A stretch of 26,839 bases of DNA. Origin: JBGOUV01 sp041477815 (GTDB lineage: Bacteria > Acidobacteriota > Terriglobia > Bryobacterales > JACQDG01). The stretch is from assembly GCA_041477815.1 (NCBI GenBank), contig JBGOUV010000036.1:1-26839 (forward strand), given 5' to 3'. The stretch's first letter is position 1. Each line of letters starts with the position of its first letter. The notes below the pieces were generated by a model that was not told the DNA's origin, did not search any database, and was given only the letters and a program-made list of their open reading frames with translations. This document shows, piece after piece, positions 17,213-23,164 of the stretch. The position numbers were made by a program, and so were the translations under genes.

Positions 17213-17879
17213 GCATCGTTCTGTCTTTCTTGTTTACCCGGAGCATTTTCTTCATTGAAGGATGAGCCTGAAGGACGGGAGGGCTCATGAGTTGCGAGGA
17301 CTCCTTTCTTAGATTCGTTTTTGGGAGAGGAAAGTCGTCGTCGAGGCTGTGGGAATGTGGGAATCGCGCAGCGATTTCCAAGGGCGGCGGGAAAGGAGGG
17401 AAACCTGCTGTTGGTTTTCCTCGTTTTCCACCGCCCGTCATTTCCACAGCCCTTCGCCTGTGGTTAAGCACTTCGTTTCTCCGGCTGAAAGCTGGCAAAC
17501 AGCTTTTACTTGGCTTGCCGCATGGTGCGTGCGGCTTCGGTGTCGTTGGCGGCTTGAGCGATCCGACCGAGGGCCTGCGCTCGATCCGGGCTTAAGATAG
17601 CTCGCCGCCCAAAAACCGGGCGGCGGGTGATACCGCAGTCGTCGGGCGCCAGGGAGCGCTGCCTTTCCCGAGAGTGTACAACGGGTTCTGGGGCATCTCG
17701 GAGGAGAGCGAATTCCCCGGCTCTCGGAGACTGGATGCGAAACTAATGCGAACTCTTCAAGGGTCTTAGGCGTCTTCAAGTGATTCGGTGTTGCGGATCC
17801 TCCAGTCTTAGAGTAACCTCCTATGCAGACCCGAGAAACCGAAATCGCGGGTCAATCTTCTTCACAACAAGGTGTGCGC
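17213..17879. other. Gene-free stretch rich in predicted hairpins
   Basis: I see no convincing gene. Simple hairpins besides the 17345-17451 structure: ATGAGCC at 17262-17268 with GGCTCAT at 17282-17288; AAAGCTG at 17488-17494 with CAGCTTT at 17500-17506; CGCCGCCC at 17603-17610 with GGGCGGCG at 17618-17625; GAGAGC near 17704 with GCTCTC near 17720. None has a clear U-run after it. An open frame at 17287-17595 has the composition of noise and covers the structured part. Confidence 0.6.
17345..17451 (+). ncRNA. Candidate structured RNA or structured repeat (three-way junction)
   Basis: Three nested stems fold the region into a three-way junction. P1 pairs 17345-17357 with 17439-17451 (13 pairs, one G-U). 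P2 pairs 17358-17367 with 17371-17380 (10 pairs, one G-U, triloop GCA). P3 pairs 17382-17405 with 17413-17436 (24 positions, two G-U, two mismatches, 7-base loop). Four of the imperfect pairs are G-U when read on the plus strand and only one is on the minus strand, which favours a plus-strand transcript. No Rfam family is recognised. It could also be a dispersed palindromic repeat. Confidence 0.5.
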
Positions 17880-18350
17880 ATGAAAATGAATACCATTAAG
17901 TTTCTTGGAGTGCTCGCCATATCAGCACTGTCTCTCCTGTGCAGCAATCAGTGCCAAGCTCAGGCTCTGACACTGACGCTCGTACAAGCCAGCTTAGACA
18001 ATGTTGATGACTCTCCAGGACGTTGGCAGCATGAAGGGGGGCAGGTTTTCTGCAGCAATGGGACGCATATCGCCAACTATGCGGCGCACCGGCGAGTGAC
18101 TTTCTCCGGAACCTCGGCGCAGAACACAGCCATGTTGACGCTCACGCTGTTCTTTCTTGGCGAGCTCCCACCCCAGAATATAACCTTACAAGGGGCCCAC
18201 GACTTTAGCAGTGGTGCCTACATCGGGAGCGTCAGCGCGGCCTCCGCCCAGTTTACGAAGGTTCGTGGCGAAACCTTCTCCGGTCAGACAGCCCTAGGTA
18301 CGTTGACGATAGACAACTTGGGGAAAGCGGGTATCAACCCTTGCAAGTAG
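17880..18350 (+). CDS. Small secreted hypothetical protein
   Basis: A 156-residue protein of unrecognised family. ATG 17880 is chosen because it gives a clean signal peptide (MKMNTIKFLGVLAISALSLL, then CSNQCQAQA with a likely cleavage after AQA) and has AAGGTG six bases upstream. The open frame extends to 17823, but that would bury the signal peptide. The mature part, about 128 residues, is rich in Thr, Ser and Gly with alternating beta-type patterns (LTLTLVQASLDNVDD, VTFSGTSAQNTAMLTLTLFF). It has two Cys that could form a disulfide (VFCSNG; NPCK near the end). Its codon use is less C-ending than the genes at 4.5-8.5 kb. It is probably periplasmic or secreted and stands alone. Confidence 0.75.
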   Translation: MKMNTIKFLGVLAISALSLLCSNQCQAQALTLTLVQASLDNVDDSPGRWQHEGGQVFCSNGTHIANYAAHRRVTFSGTSAQNTAMLTLTLFFLGELPPQNITLQGAHDFSSGAYIGSVSAASAQFTKVRGETFSGQTALGTLTIDNLGKAGINPCK

Positions 18351-18481
18351 AGCCGAAGGCCACTTAACCGCTGAACTTTTCGTGGCGATCACGAGAGGGC
18401 ATCCTTGGCGCCTGGGGGTCGTATGCCTGCGCGTTCCTTCTGGCTTCTGCCTGCTGTCTTAGTGTCGCCTTGTGTATCCGC

Positions 18482-18510
18482 TTGACAAACCCCCCCGGCG
18501 GTGGTGTAAT
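18482..18510 (+). promoter_or_regulatory. Strong candidate sigma-70 promoter upstream of haemerythrin
   Basis: TTGACA at 18482-18487, a 17-base spacer, and TGTAAT at 18505-18510 (five of six matches to TATAAT). Transcription would start near 18517, giving a leader of about 215 bases before the haemerythrin ATG. The rest of 18351-18732 has no gene I can support; several short open frames there look like noise. Confidence 0.65.
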
Positions 18511-18732
18511 TGAAAGGCGCGCCCGGCATGCCGCTGGGACTCGCAAAAGGGGCTGTGAGCCGGTTTCTCAGGACGTCCAGACGGCAATGGTGCACTCGCA
18601 CATTGAACCTCTGCCGGCGGAGTGCCGACGGCGCCGGTCGGAGGAAGAGGAAGTCAAGAGAAAATCAGGAGTTGCGATCACGGCTCTCTCACCTGAATCG
18701 CCGCCTGACCAAGGAAAGCAGGAGGAGCCAAG

Positions 18733-19146
18733 ATGAGGTGGTCGGACGAATACGCCACCGGCCTGGAGCGCATCGACGATCAGCACAAGATGATCTTTAG
18801 GATGGCGGAGGACTTCCGGGCCGCCCTTAACGTGGGACAGGGAGAGCGGGTTTATGGCGGGCTGCTGCAATCCCTAGACCGTTACATCCTTAGCCACTTC
18901 GGCTTCGAGGAAGAGTGCATGGACCGATACCACTGCCCGGCGGCCCAGGGGAACAGGGAGGCGCACGCGAGGTTCGCTGAAGTCCTGGCTGGGTTCCGGC
19001 AGCGCTACCAGGTGAGCGGCTTCGACCCGGTGGACGCTCGCAACTTCGTGGACACCGTCGACCAGTGGTTGGCTGACCACATCTGTGGCATTGACGTGCA
19101 TCTCAAGCCATGCGTGGAGAAGTCCCAAGGAGGGGAGCAAAAATAA
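18733..19146 (+). CDS. Bacteriohaemerythrin (one iron ligand replaced)
   Basis: A 137-residue single-domain haemerythrin, a four-helix di-iron protein that binds O2 for sensing or storage in the cytosol. Expected ligands are seen: His18 in IDDQH, His55 and Glu59 in HFGFEE, His78 in EAHARF, and His116 with Asp121 in HICGID. The first His of the usual HxxxH pair is Asn74 here (codon AAC), so a canonical seven-ligand site is not complete. ATG 18733 has a strong AGGAGGAG site five bases upstream. The gene is flanked by a promoter at 18482 and an intrinsic terminator at 19157, so it is a single-gene unit. The C-terminal tail is short and charged. Confidence 0.92.
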   Translation: MRWSDEYATGLERIDDQHKMIFRMAEDFRAALNVGQGERVYGGLLQSLDRYILSHFGFEEECMDRYHCPAAQGNREAHARFAEVLAGFRQRYQVSGFDPVDARNFVDTVDQWLADHICGIDVHLKPCVEKSQGGEQK

Positions 19147-19156
19147 CAACTCCCTA

Positions 19157-19181
19157 GTGCGGCAAAGCCGCACGTTTCTTT
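19157..19181 (+). terminator. Intrinsic terminator of the haemerythrin gene
   Basis: Stem GTGCGGC (19157-19163), loop AAA, stem GCCGCAC (19167-19173), followed directly by GTTTCTTT. It begins ten bases after the haemerythrin stop. Confidence 0.85.
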
Positions 19182-19426
19182 GCCGCCGGCCGGTGATGGG
19201 GGCAATGCGAAGGACAGGGTCAGGCCTGCCATTGTGCGGCGTGGCTGCTCAGTGATTCCACCCCTCCGTTGTCTGCCCCAACTCAAACGCGTGCTGGGCA
19301 CGGACACCGCTCTCACCGTGTACGGTGCCGGCTACACTCATCGGGGCCGCTTTTAGGTGCTGTCCGGCTGTGGTCGCACGAAGCGGTCGGTCTGGTTCTT
19401 TCTAGCCCGGGGCAGAAATGAGACCT

Positions 19427-19519
19427 GGCAAATTTGCCGGGATGGCGTGCGCCCGCAAATTTGCGGTCGATAGGTCCCGCAGAATCAGCGACTTGAGCGC
19501 TAGGGTGCAAATTTGCACC
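19427..19519. repeat. Three perfect palindromes sharing GCAAATTTGC
   Basis: GGCAAATTTGCC at 19427-19438, CGCAAATTTGCG at 19454-19465 and GGTGCAAATTTGCACC at 19504-19519, with centres 27 and 52 bases apart. The first two also sit in a larger imperfect inverted repeat (GCAAATTTGC, C, GGG against CCC, GCAAATTTGC). They lie just beyond the 3' end of the CoA-binding gene. The rest of 19182-19554 has no gene; it also holds CACCGT/ACGGTG at 19314-19327. They may be protein-binding sites or remnants of a mobile element. Confidence 0.7.
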
Positions 19520-19554
19520 ACGTGACTCCAGGGCGCTTTTTCCACGGGCTGCCG

Positions 19555-20085
19555 TCAACGCCGCCGGGCCGAGATGACCCCCGTGTTCAACCCGATCGTG
19601 CTCAAGCCCCCGAAAAACCGGGCGTGCTCGATCTTCATGCACCGGTCCATCACCACCTCCAGGCCGGCCGCCCGCGCCCGCTCCGCCGCCTCGTCGTGAA
19701 TCACCCCCAACTGCATCCAGATGACTTTCGCCCCCACCGCCACCGCCTCGTCCACGATCGCCGGCACGGCGGACCGCTCCCGGAAAATATCCACCACCTC
19801 CACCGGCCCGGGCGCCTCCTGTAGGGTGGGATAACACCGCATCCCGAGGACCTGTGTCTCCCGCGGATTGACCGGAATCACCTCGTACCCCTCCGCCCGC
19901 AGATAAATCGCCGCGAAATGACTCGGCCGGAACGGATTGGACGACAACCCCACCATGGCAATGCGCCGGTATTTCTCCAGAATCTGCAGCCGCTGGTACG
20001 CCGTGGTGGCGAAGCGGCTCTGGTTCACCGGCGAGCCGGCCGCCACCCCATCGGCCGGCAGGATCGGACAGGCGAAGACTCTCAT
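19555..20085 (-). CDS. CoA-binding (Rossmann-fold) protein, YccU type
   Basis: A 176-residue protein dominated by a CoA-binding domain: IAMVGLSSNPFRPSH as the nucleotide-binding loop, GYEVIPVNPRETQVLGMRCY, VEVVDIFRERSAVPAIVDEA, and the ending GLEVVMDRCMKIEHARFFGG, which is characteristic of the family (the Cys-Met-x-x-Glu-His segment). ATG 20085 is chosen because it overlaps the stop of the sulfhydrylase gene (ATGA) and gives MRVFACPILPADG; an upstream start would run into that gene. The biochemical role of these stand-alone CoA-binding proteins is not established. Coupling to a homocysteine-forming enzyme suggests a link to sulfur or acyl-homoserine metabolism, but this is inference. Confidence 0.9.
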   Translation of the reverse strand: MRVFACPILPADGVAAGSPVNQSRFATTAYQRLQILEKYRRIAMVGLSSNPFRPSHFAAIYLRAEGYEVIPVNPRETQVLGMRCYPTLQEAPGPVEVVDIFRERSAVPAIVDEAVAVGAKVIWMQLGVIHDEAAERARAAGLEVVMDRCMKIEHARFFGGLSTIGLNTGVISARRR

Positions 20086-21371
20086 CGCCCGGAAGCCTCG
20101 AGGGCCTGGTCCAGGTCCCACAGGATATCTTCAATATCTTCCAGTCCCACAGAGAGCCGGATCAGGTCGCCGGTCACCCCGCAGGCGATCTTCTCCTCGT
20201 CGCTCAACTGCTGGTGCGTGGTGGAGGCGGGATGGATCACCAGGCTCTTGGCGTCCCCGACGTTGGCCAGATGCGAGAAAAGCTGGAGCGACTCGATGAA
20301 CCTCCGGCCCGCGGCCATCCCGCCCCGTATGCCAAACGTGAAGATCGCCCCGCACCCCCGCGGCAGATACTTCCGGCCCAGCTCGTGGTAGGGACTCGAC
20401 GGCAGGGCAGGATGATTCACCCAGGCCACCGCCGGATGCCCCGCCAAGAACTCAGCCGCCGCCCGCGCGTTCGCGGTATGCCGCTCCATCCGTAATCCCA
20501 GCGTCTCCAGGCCCTGCAGGAACAGGAAGGCGTTGAAGGGGCTCATCGCCGGACCGAAGTCGCGCAACCCCTCCACCCGCGCCTTCATGATGAAGGCGAA
20601 GTCCCCGAAGGTCTCGTAGAACCGGATCCCGTGATACCCCTTGCTGGGCTCCAGCAACTGCGGGAACGCGCCCCGGTCCCACGGAAACCGCCCGCTGTCG
20701 ACAATCACGCCGCCGATCGACGTCCCATGACCCCCGATGAACTTCGTGGCCGAGTGCAGCACGATGTCGGCTCCGTGCTCGATCGGCCGGCACAGGTAGG
20801 GCGAAGCGAACGTATTGTCAATGACCAAGGGAATCCCGGCCTCATGCGCGATCGCCGCCACCGGCTCGATATCCAGGACGTTCATCCGAGGATTGGCGAT
20901 GGTCTCCCCATACAGCAACCGCGTTCGCGGGGTCAGGGCGCGCCGGAAGTTTTCCGGATCGTCGGGATCGACAAACACGGTGTGGATCCCCAGCCGGCGG
21001 AAGCTGACATCAAACTGGGTATACGTCCCTCCATACAGGGTGCTGGCCGCCACCATCTCATCGCCCGCCTGCAGCAGGCTCGTCACCGCGATAAACTGCG
21101 CCGCCTGCCCGCTCGACATCCCCAGCGCCCCCACCCCCCGCTCGAGCGCCGCCATCCGCTCCTCAAAGACGGCGGTGGTGGGGTTCATGATCCGCGTGTA
21201 GATGTTCCCGAACCGCTGCAGGTTGAACAGGCTGGCGGCGTGCTCGGTATCCTCGAAGACGTACGAGGTGGTCTGGTAGATCGGCACCGCGCGCGCCCCG
21301 GTGGCGGGGTCCGGCCGCTGCCCGGCGTGCAGCGCCCGCGTGTGGAAACCAAACACGTGGTCCTCTGGCAT
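20082..21371 (-). CDS. metY: O-acetylhomoserine sulfhydrylase (aminocarboxypropyltransferase)
   Basis: A 429-residue PLP enzyme of the Cys/Met metabolism family that makes homocysteine from O-acetylhomoserine and sulfide (direct sulfhydrylation, methionine synthesis). Family marks are FHTRALHAGQRPDPATGARA and PIYQTTSYVFED at the N-terminus, YTRIMNPT, GMSSGQAA, LYGGTYTQF, IDNTFASPYL, and HSATKFIGGHG with the PLP lysine at residue 210, then THQQLSDEE and IRLSVGLED near the end. The insert with KGYHGIRFYETFG is typical of MetY rather than cystathionine enzymes. ATG 21371 follows a 40-base gap that holds an inverted repeat shared with the divergent DUF29 gene; there is no room for a SAM riboswitch. 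Its TGA overlaps the CoA-binding gene. Confidence 0.96.
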   Translation of the reverse strand: MPEDHVFGFHTRALHAGQRPDPATGARAVPIYQTTSYVFEDTEHAASLFNLQRFGNIYTRIMNPTTAVFEERMAALERGVGALGMSSGQAAQFIAVTSLLQAGDEMVAASTLYGGTYTQFDVSFRRLGIHTVFVDPDDPENFRRALTPRTRLLYGETIANPRMNVLDIEPVAAIAHEAGIPLVIDNTFASPYLCRPIEHGADIVLHSATKFIGGHGTSIGGVIVDSGRFPWDRGAFPQLLEPSKGYHGIRFYETFGDFAFIMKARVEGLRDFGPAMSPFNAFLFLQGLETLGLRMERHTANARAAAEFLAGHPAVAWVNHPALPSSPYHELGRKYLPRGCGAIFTFGIRGGMAAGRRFIESLQLFSHLANVGDAKSLVIHPASTTHQQLSDEEKIACGVTGDLIRLSVGLEDIEDILWDLDQALEASGR

Positions 21372-21384
21372 TCCTTCTTAGCCT

Positions 21385-21412
21385 ATCAGACCCGCGTTAT
21401 ACCGGGTCTGAT
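21385..21412. promoter_or_regulatory. Inverted repeat between divergent metY and DUF29 genes
   Basis: ATCAGACCCG (21385-21394), an 8-base spacer, CGGGTCTGAT (21403-21412). The right arm covers the first two bases of the DUF29 ATG, and the left arm lies 14 bases upstream of metY. The spacer contains TATA on both strands. It is a perfect 10-bp dyad that could be an operator for both genes or a hairpin in either leader. Confidence 0.55.
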
Positions 21413-21868
21413 GAAGCCGGCTGTCTGGGGCTCCCAGGCCAAAGAACTCTACGACCAGGACTTCTTCGAGGGGACCGTCCGCAATGCCGAACTGCTCCGT
21501 TCCGGCCGTCTGGACGAGGTTGACCTCGAACATATCGCCGAGGAGTTGGAGGACCTGGGAAGAGCGAGCGACGGGAACTGGAAAGCCGCTTGGAAGTCCT
21601 GTTGGCCCATCTGCTGAAGTGGAGTTGCCAGCCCACTCGTCGCAGTCGCAGTGGGAAGGCGACGATCCGAGTACAGCGAACAGCTTTACTTCGTCTGTTG
21701 TCAGACATGCCCAGCCTGCGGAATCACTGGCGGCGGAACTTGACGGAGATTTACCCGCTGGGCATCCAAGGAGCCATTTCCGAAACCGACCTGCCGGACG
21801 ACGCTTTCCCCGCCACCTGCCCCTTCACCGCCGACCAGATCCTCGATCCCGATTTCTTTCCTGAGTAG
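21411..21868 (+). pseudogene. DUF29 protein, split by a 1-base frameshift
   Basis: DUF29 proteins are about 150 residues, of unknown function, and numerous in cyanobacteria and Acidobacteriota. The first frame from ATG 21411 gives ELYDQDFFEGTVRNAELLRSG and LDEVDLEHIAEELEDLG, then fails. The second frame continues ERRELESRLEVLLAHLLKWSCQP (read in pieces), SRSGKATIRVQR, and the family's ending FPATCPFTADQILDPDFFPE. Adding one A at 21560-21561 rejoins them into a protein of about 152 residues, the normal length. So it is either recent inactivation or a consensus error. It stands opposite metY and converges on nth. Confidence 0.85.
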
Positions 21869-21875
21869 CGCCCCA

Positions 21876-22538
21876 CTACCCCAGCACCTTCTCCTTCGAG
21901 TAACACACCGATTCCAGGTTGCACCTGCCGCACGCCGGCTTCCGCGCGTCGCATACTTGCCGCCCATGATGAATGATCTGGTGCGAAAACTCGATCCACT
22001 TCTCCGGCGGCAGAATCTTCATCAGATCCCGCTCGATCTTCACCGGATCTTTCTCCTTGGTCAGATCCAGCCGCCGCGCGATCCGCTGGACGTGCGTATC
22101 CACCACCACTCCGGTCGCCTTCCCGTACCACGAACCCAGCACTACATTGGCCGTCTTCCGCGCCGCCCCAGGAATGGTGAGCATCTCCTCCATCGTCTGC
22201 GGCACCTGGCCCCCGTAATCCGCCAGGACCTTCTTGGCCGCCCCGATCAGCGACTTGGACTTGTTCCGGTAAAACCCCGTCGACTGAATGTCCTTCTCCA
22301 ACACCACCTGCCGCACCGCCGCCATATCCTGGATCGTCGGATACTTCCGGAATAGCCCCGGCGTGACCAGGTTCACCCGCTTATCCGTACACTGCGCCGA
22401 CAGGATCGTAGCCACCAGCAACTGCCAGGCATCCTTATGCTCCAGCGCGCACTTGACGTTCGGATACGCCTGGTCCAGCCGGCGGAGGATCTCCTCGAGG
22501 CGCGCCTTTCTCTCGGCAGTAGTCCGCGGTTTGGGCAT
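21876..22538 (-). CDS. nth: Endonuclease III (DNA glycosylase/AP lyase)
   Basis: A 220-residue base-excision-repair enzyme that removes oxidised pyrimidines and cuts the abasic site. The helix-hairpin-helix reads LTIPGAARKTANVVLG, with the catalytic Lys in RKTA, and the catalytic Asp is in VVVDTHVQRIARRL. The iron-sulfur loop CDARKPACGRCNLESVC gives the canonical C-x6-C-x2-C-x5-C for a [4Fe-4S] cluster. QLLVATILSAQCTDKRVN is the usual N-terminal signature. ATG 22538 gives normal family length; the open frame continuing to 22835 is shadow of the divergent gene. There is no ribosome site, and a perfect TATAAT lies seven bases upstream of the ATG, so the mRNA may be leaderless. Confidence 0.97.
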   Translation of the reverse strand: MPKPRTTAERKARLEEILRRLDQAYPNVKCALEHKDAWQLLVATILSAQCTDKRVNLVTPGLFRKYPTIQDMAAVRQVVLEKDIQSTGFYRNKSKSLIGAAKKVLADYGGQVPQTMEEMLTIPGAARKTANVVLGSWYGKATGVVVDTHVQRIARRLDLTKEKDPVKIERDLMKILPPEKWIEFSHQIIHHGRQVCDARKPACGRCNLESVCYSKEKVLG

Positions 22539-22543
22539 GGAGT

Positions 22544-22550
22544 TATTATA
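22544..22550. promoter_or_regulatory. Overlapping divergent -10 elements between nth and uma2
   Basis: The 18 bases separating the two start codons contain TATTAT on the plus strand (22544-22549) and TATAAT on the minus strand (22550-22545). Each lies six or seven bases before its start codon, the distance from a -10 box to a transcription start. Both messages could therefore be leaderless or nearly so and share one symmetric promoter. The plus-strand gene also has AGGAGG, but only one base from its ATG. Confidence 0.5.
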
Positions 22551-22556
22551 GGAGGG

Positions 22557-23063
22557 ATGCAAATCGCCACCCTGGTATCGCGCGAGGAGTACCTCGCCAC
22601 CAGCTACCGCCCAGACTGCGACTACCTGGAAGGCGTTCTCTTGGAGCGTAACTTGGGAGAGTACGACCATGCCCGGCTGCAGGGCCTTCTGACCATCTAC
22701 CTGGGAGCCCGCGAAAAGCAATGGCGGATCCGCGTGGTCCCCGAACAACGCGTTCAGGTCAAACCGCACCGCTTCCGCATCCCCGACGTCTGCGCCGTCA
22801 AAGCCGACGACCCCGTCGAGCAGATCTTTACGCACCCCCCATTCCTCTGCGTCGAGATCCTCTCCAAAGACGACCGCATGAGCGAAATGCAGGAGCGCAT
22901 TGACGACTACCGCGCCTTTGGCGTGCCTTACGTCTGGCTCCTCGATCCCCGCACCAAGCGAGCCTACGTCTACAGCGACTCCGGCATCGAAGAGGTCAAA
23001 GACGGCTTCCTCCGCACTCGGGATCCGGACATCGCCGTTCCCCTCCCCGAATTGTTCGAGTGA
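22557..23063 (+). CDS. Uma2 family (DUF820) PD-(D/E)XK-like nuclease
   Basis: A 168-residue Uma2-family protein. It begins MQIATLVSREEYLA, then DYLEGVLLERN, VQVKPHRFRIPDVCAV (Asp of the nuclease core), FLCVEILSKDDR (Glu plus Lys of the core) and RIDDYRAFGVPYVWLLDPRTKRAYVY, the family's most conserved stretch. Restriction-endonuclease-like chemistry is predicted from the fold, but no cellular role is established; these genes are highly multiplied in cyanobacteria and Acidobacteriota. ATG 22557 is preferred over the longer frame from 22437, which runs inside nth. It diverges from nth, with only 18 bases between the two start codons. It ends about 100 bases before the kinase gene. Confidence 0.92.
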   Translation: MQIATLVSREEYLATSYRPDCDYLEGVLLERNLGEYDHARLQGLLTIYLGAREKQWRIRVVPEQRVQVKPHRFRIPDVCAVKADDPVEQIFTHPPFLCVEILSKDDRMSEMQERIDDYRAFGVPYVWLLDPRTKRAYVYSDSGIEEVKDGFLRTRDPDIAVPLPELFE

Positions 23064-23108
23064 ACCCTACCCAAACGGGCCAACGGATCGCTGCGTAGCT
23101 CGGTCACA

Positions 23109-23137
23109 TTGACTTACCCATGAAACCAGCCTAAGAT
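23109..23137 (+). promoter_or_regulatory. Candidate sigma-70 promoter of the PD40 kinase
   Basis: TTGACT at 23109-23114, a 17-base spacer and TAAGAT at 23132-23137. The predicted start near 23144 gives a leader of about 20 bases before ATG 23165. Confidence 0.6.
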
Positions 23138-23164
23138 GAGCGGCTAAGGGCGGTCTCCTTCCTC

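Noticed and set aside
17287..17595. A 102-codon plus-strand frame over the structured region
   Set aside because: Its sequence follows the stems of the predicted RNA fold, and it has no ribosome site or family resemblance.
18510..18800. An Arg-rich 96-codon frame before and into the haemerythrin gene
   Set aside because: It overlaps haemerythrin in another frame, has noise-like composition and no ribosome site.
20131..20793. Arg/Gly-rich minus-strand frames within metY
   Set aside because: Out-of-frame shadows of a gene whose own frame carries every family motif.
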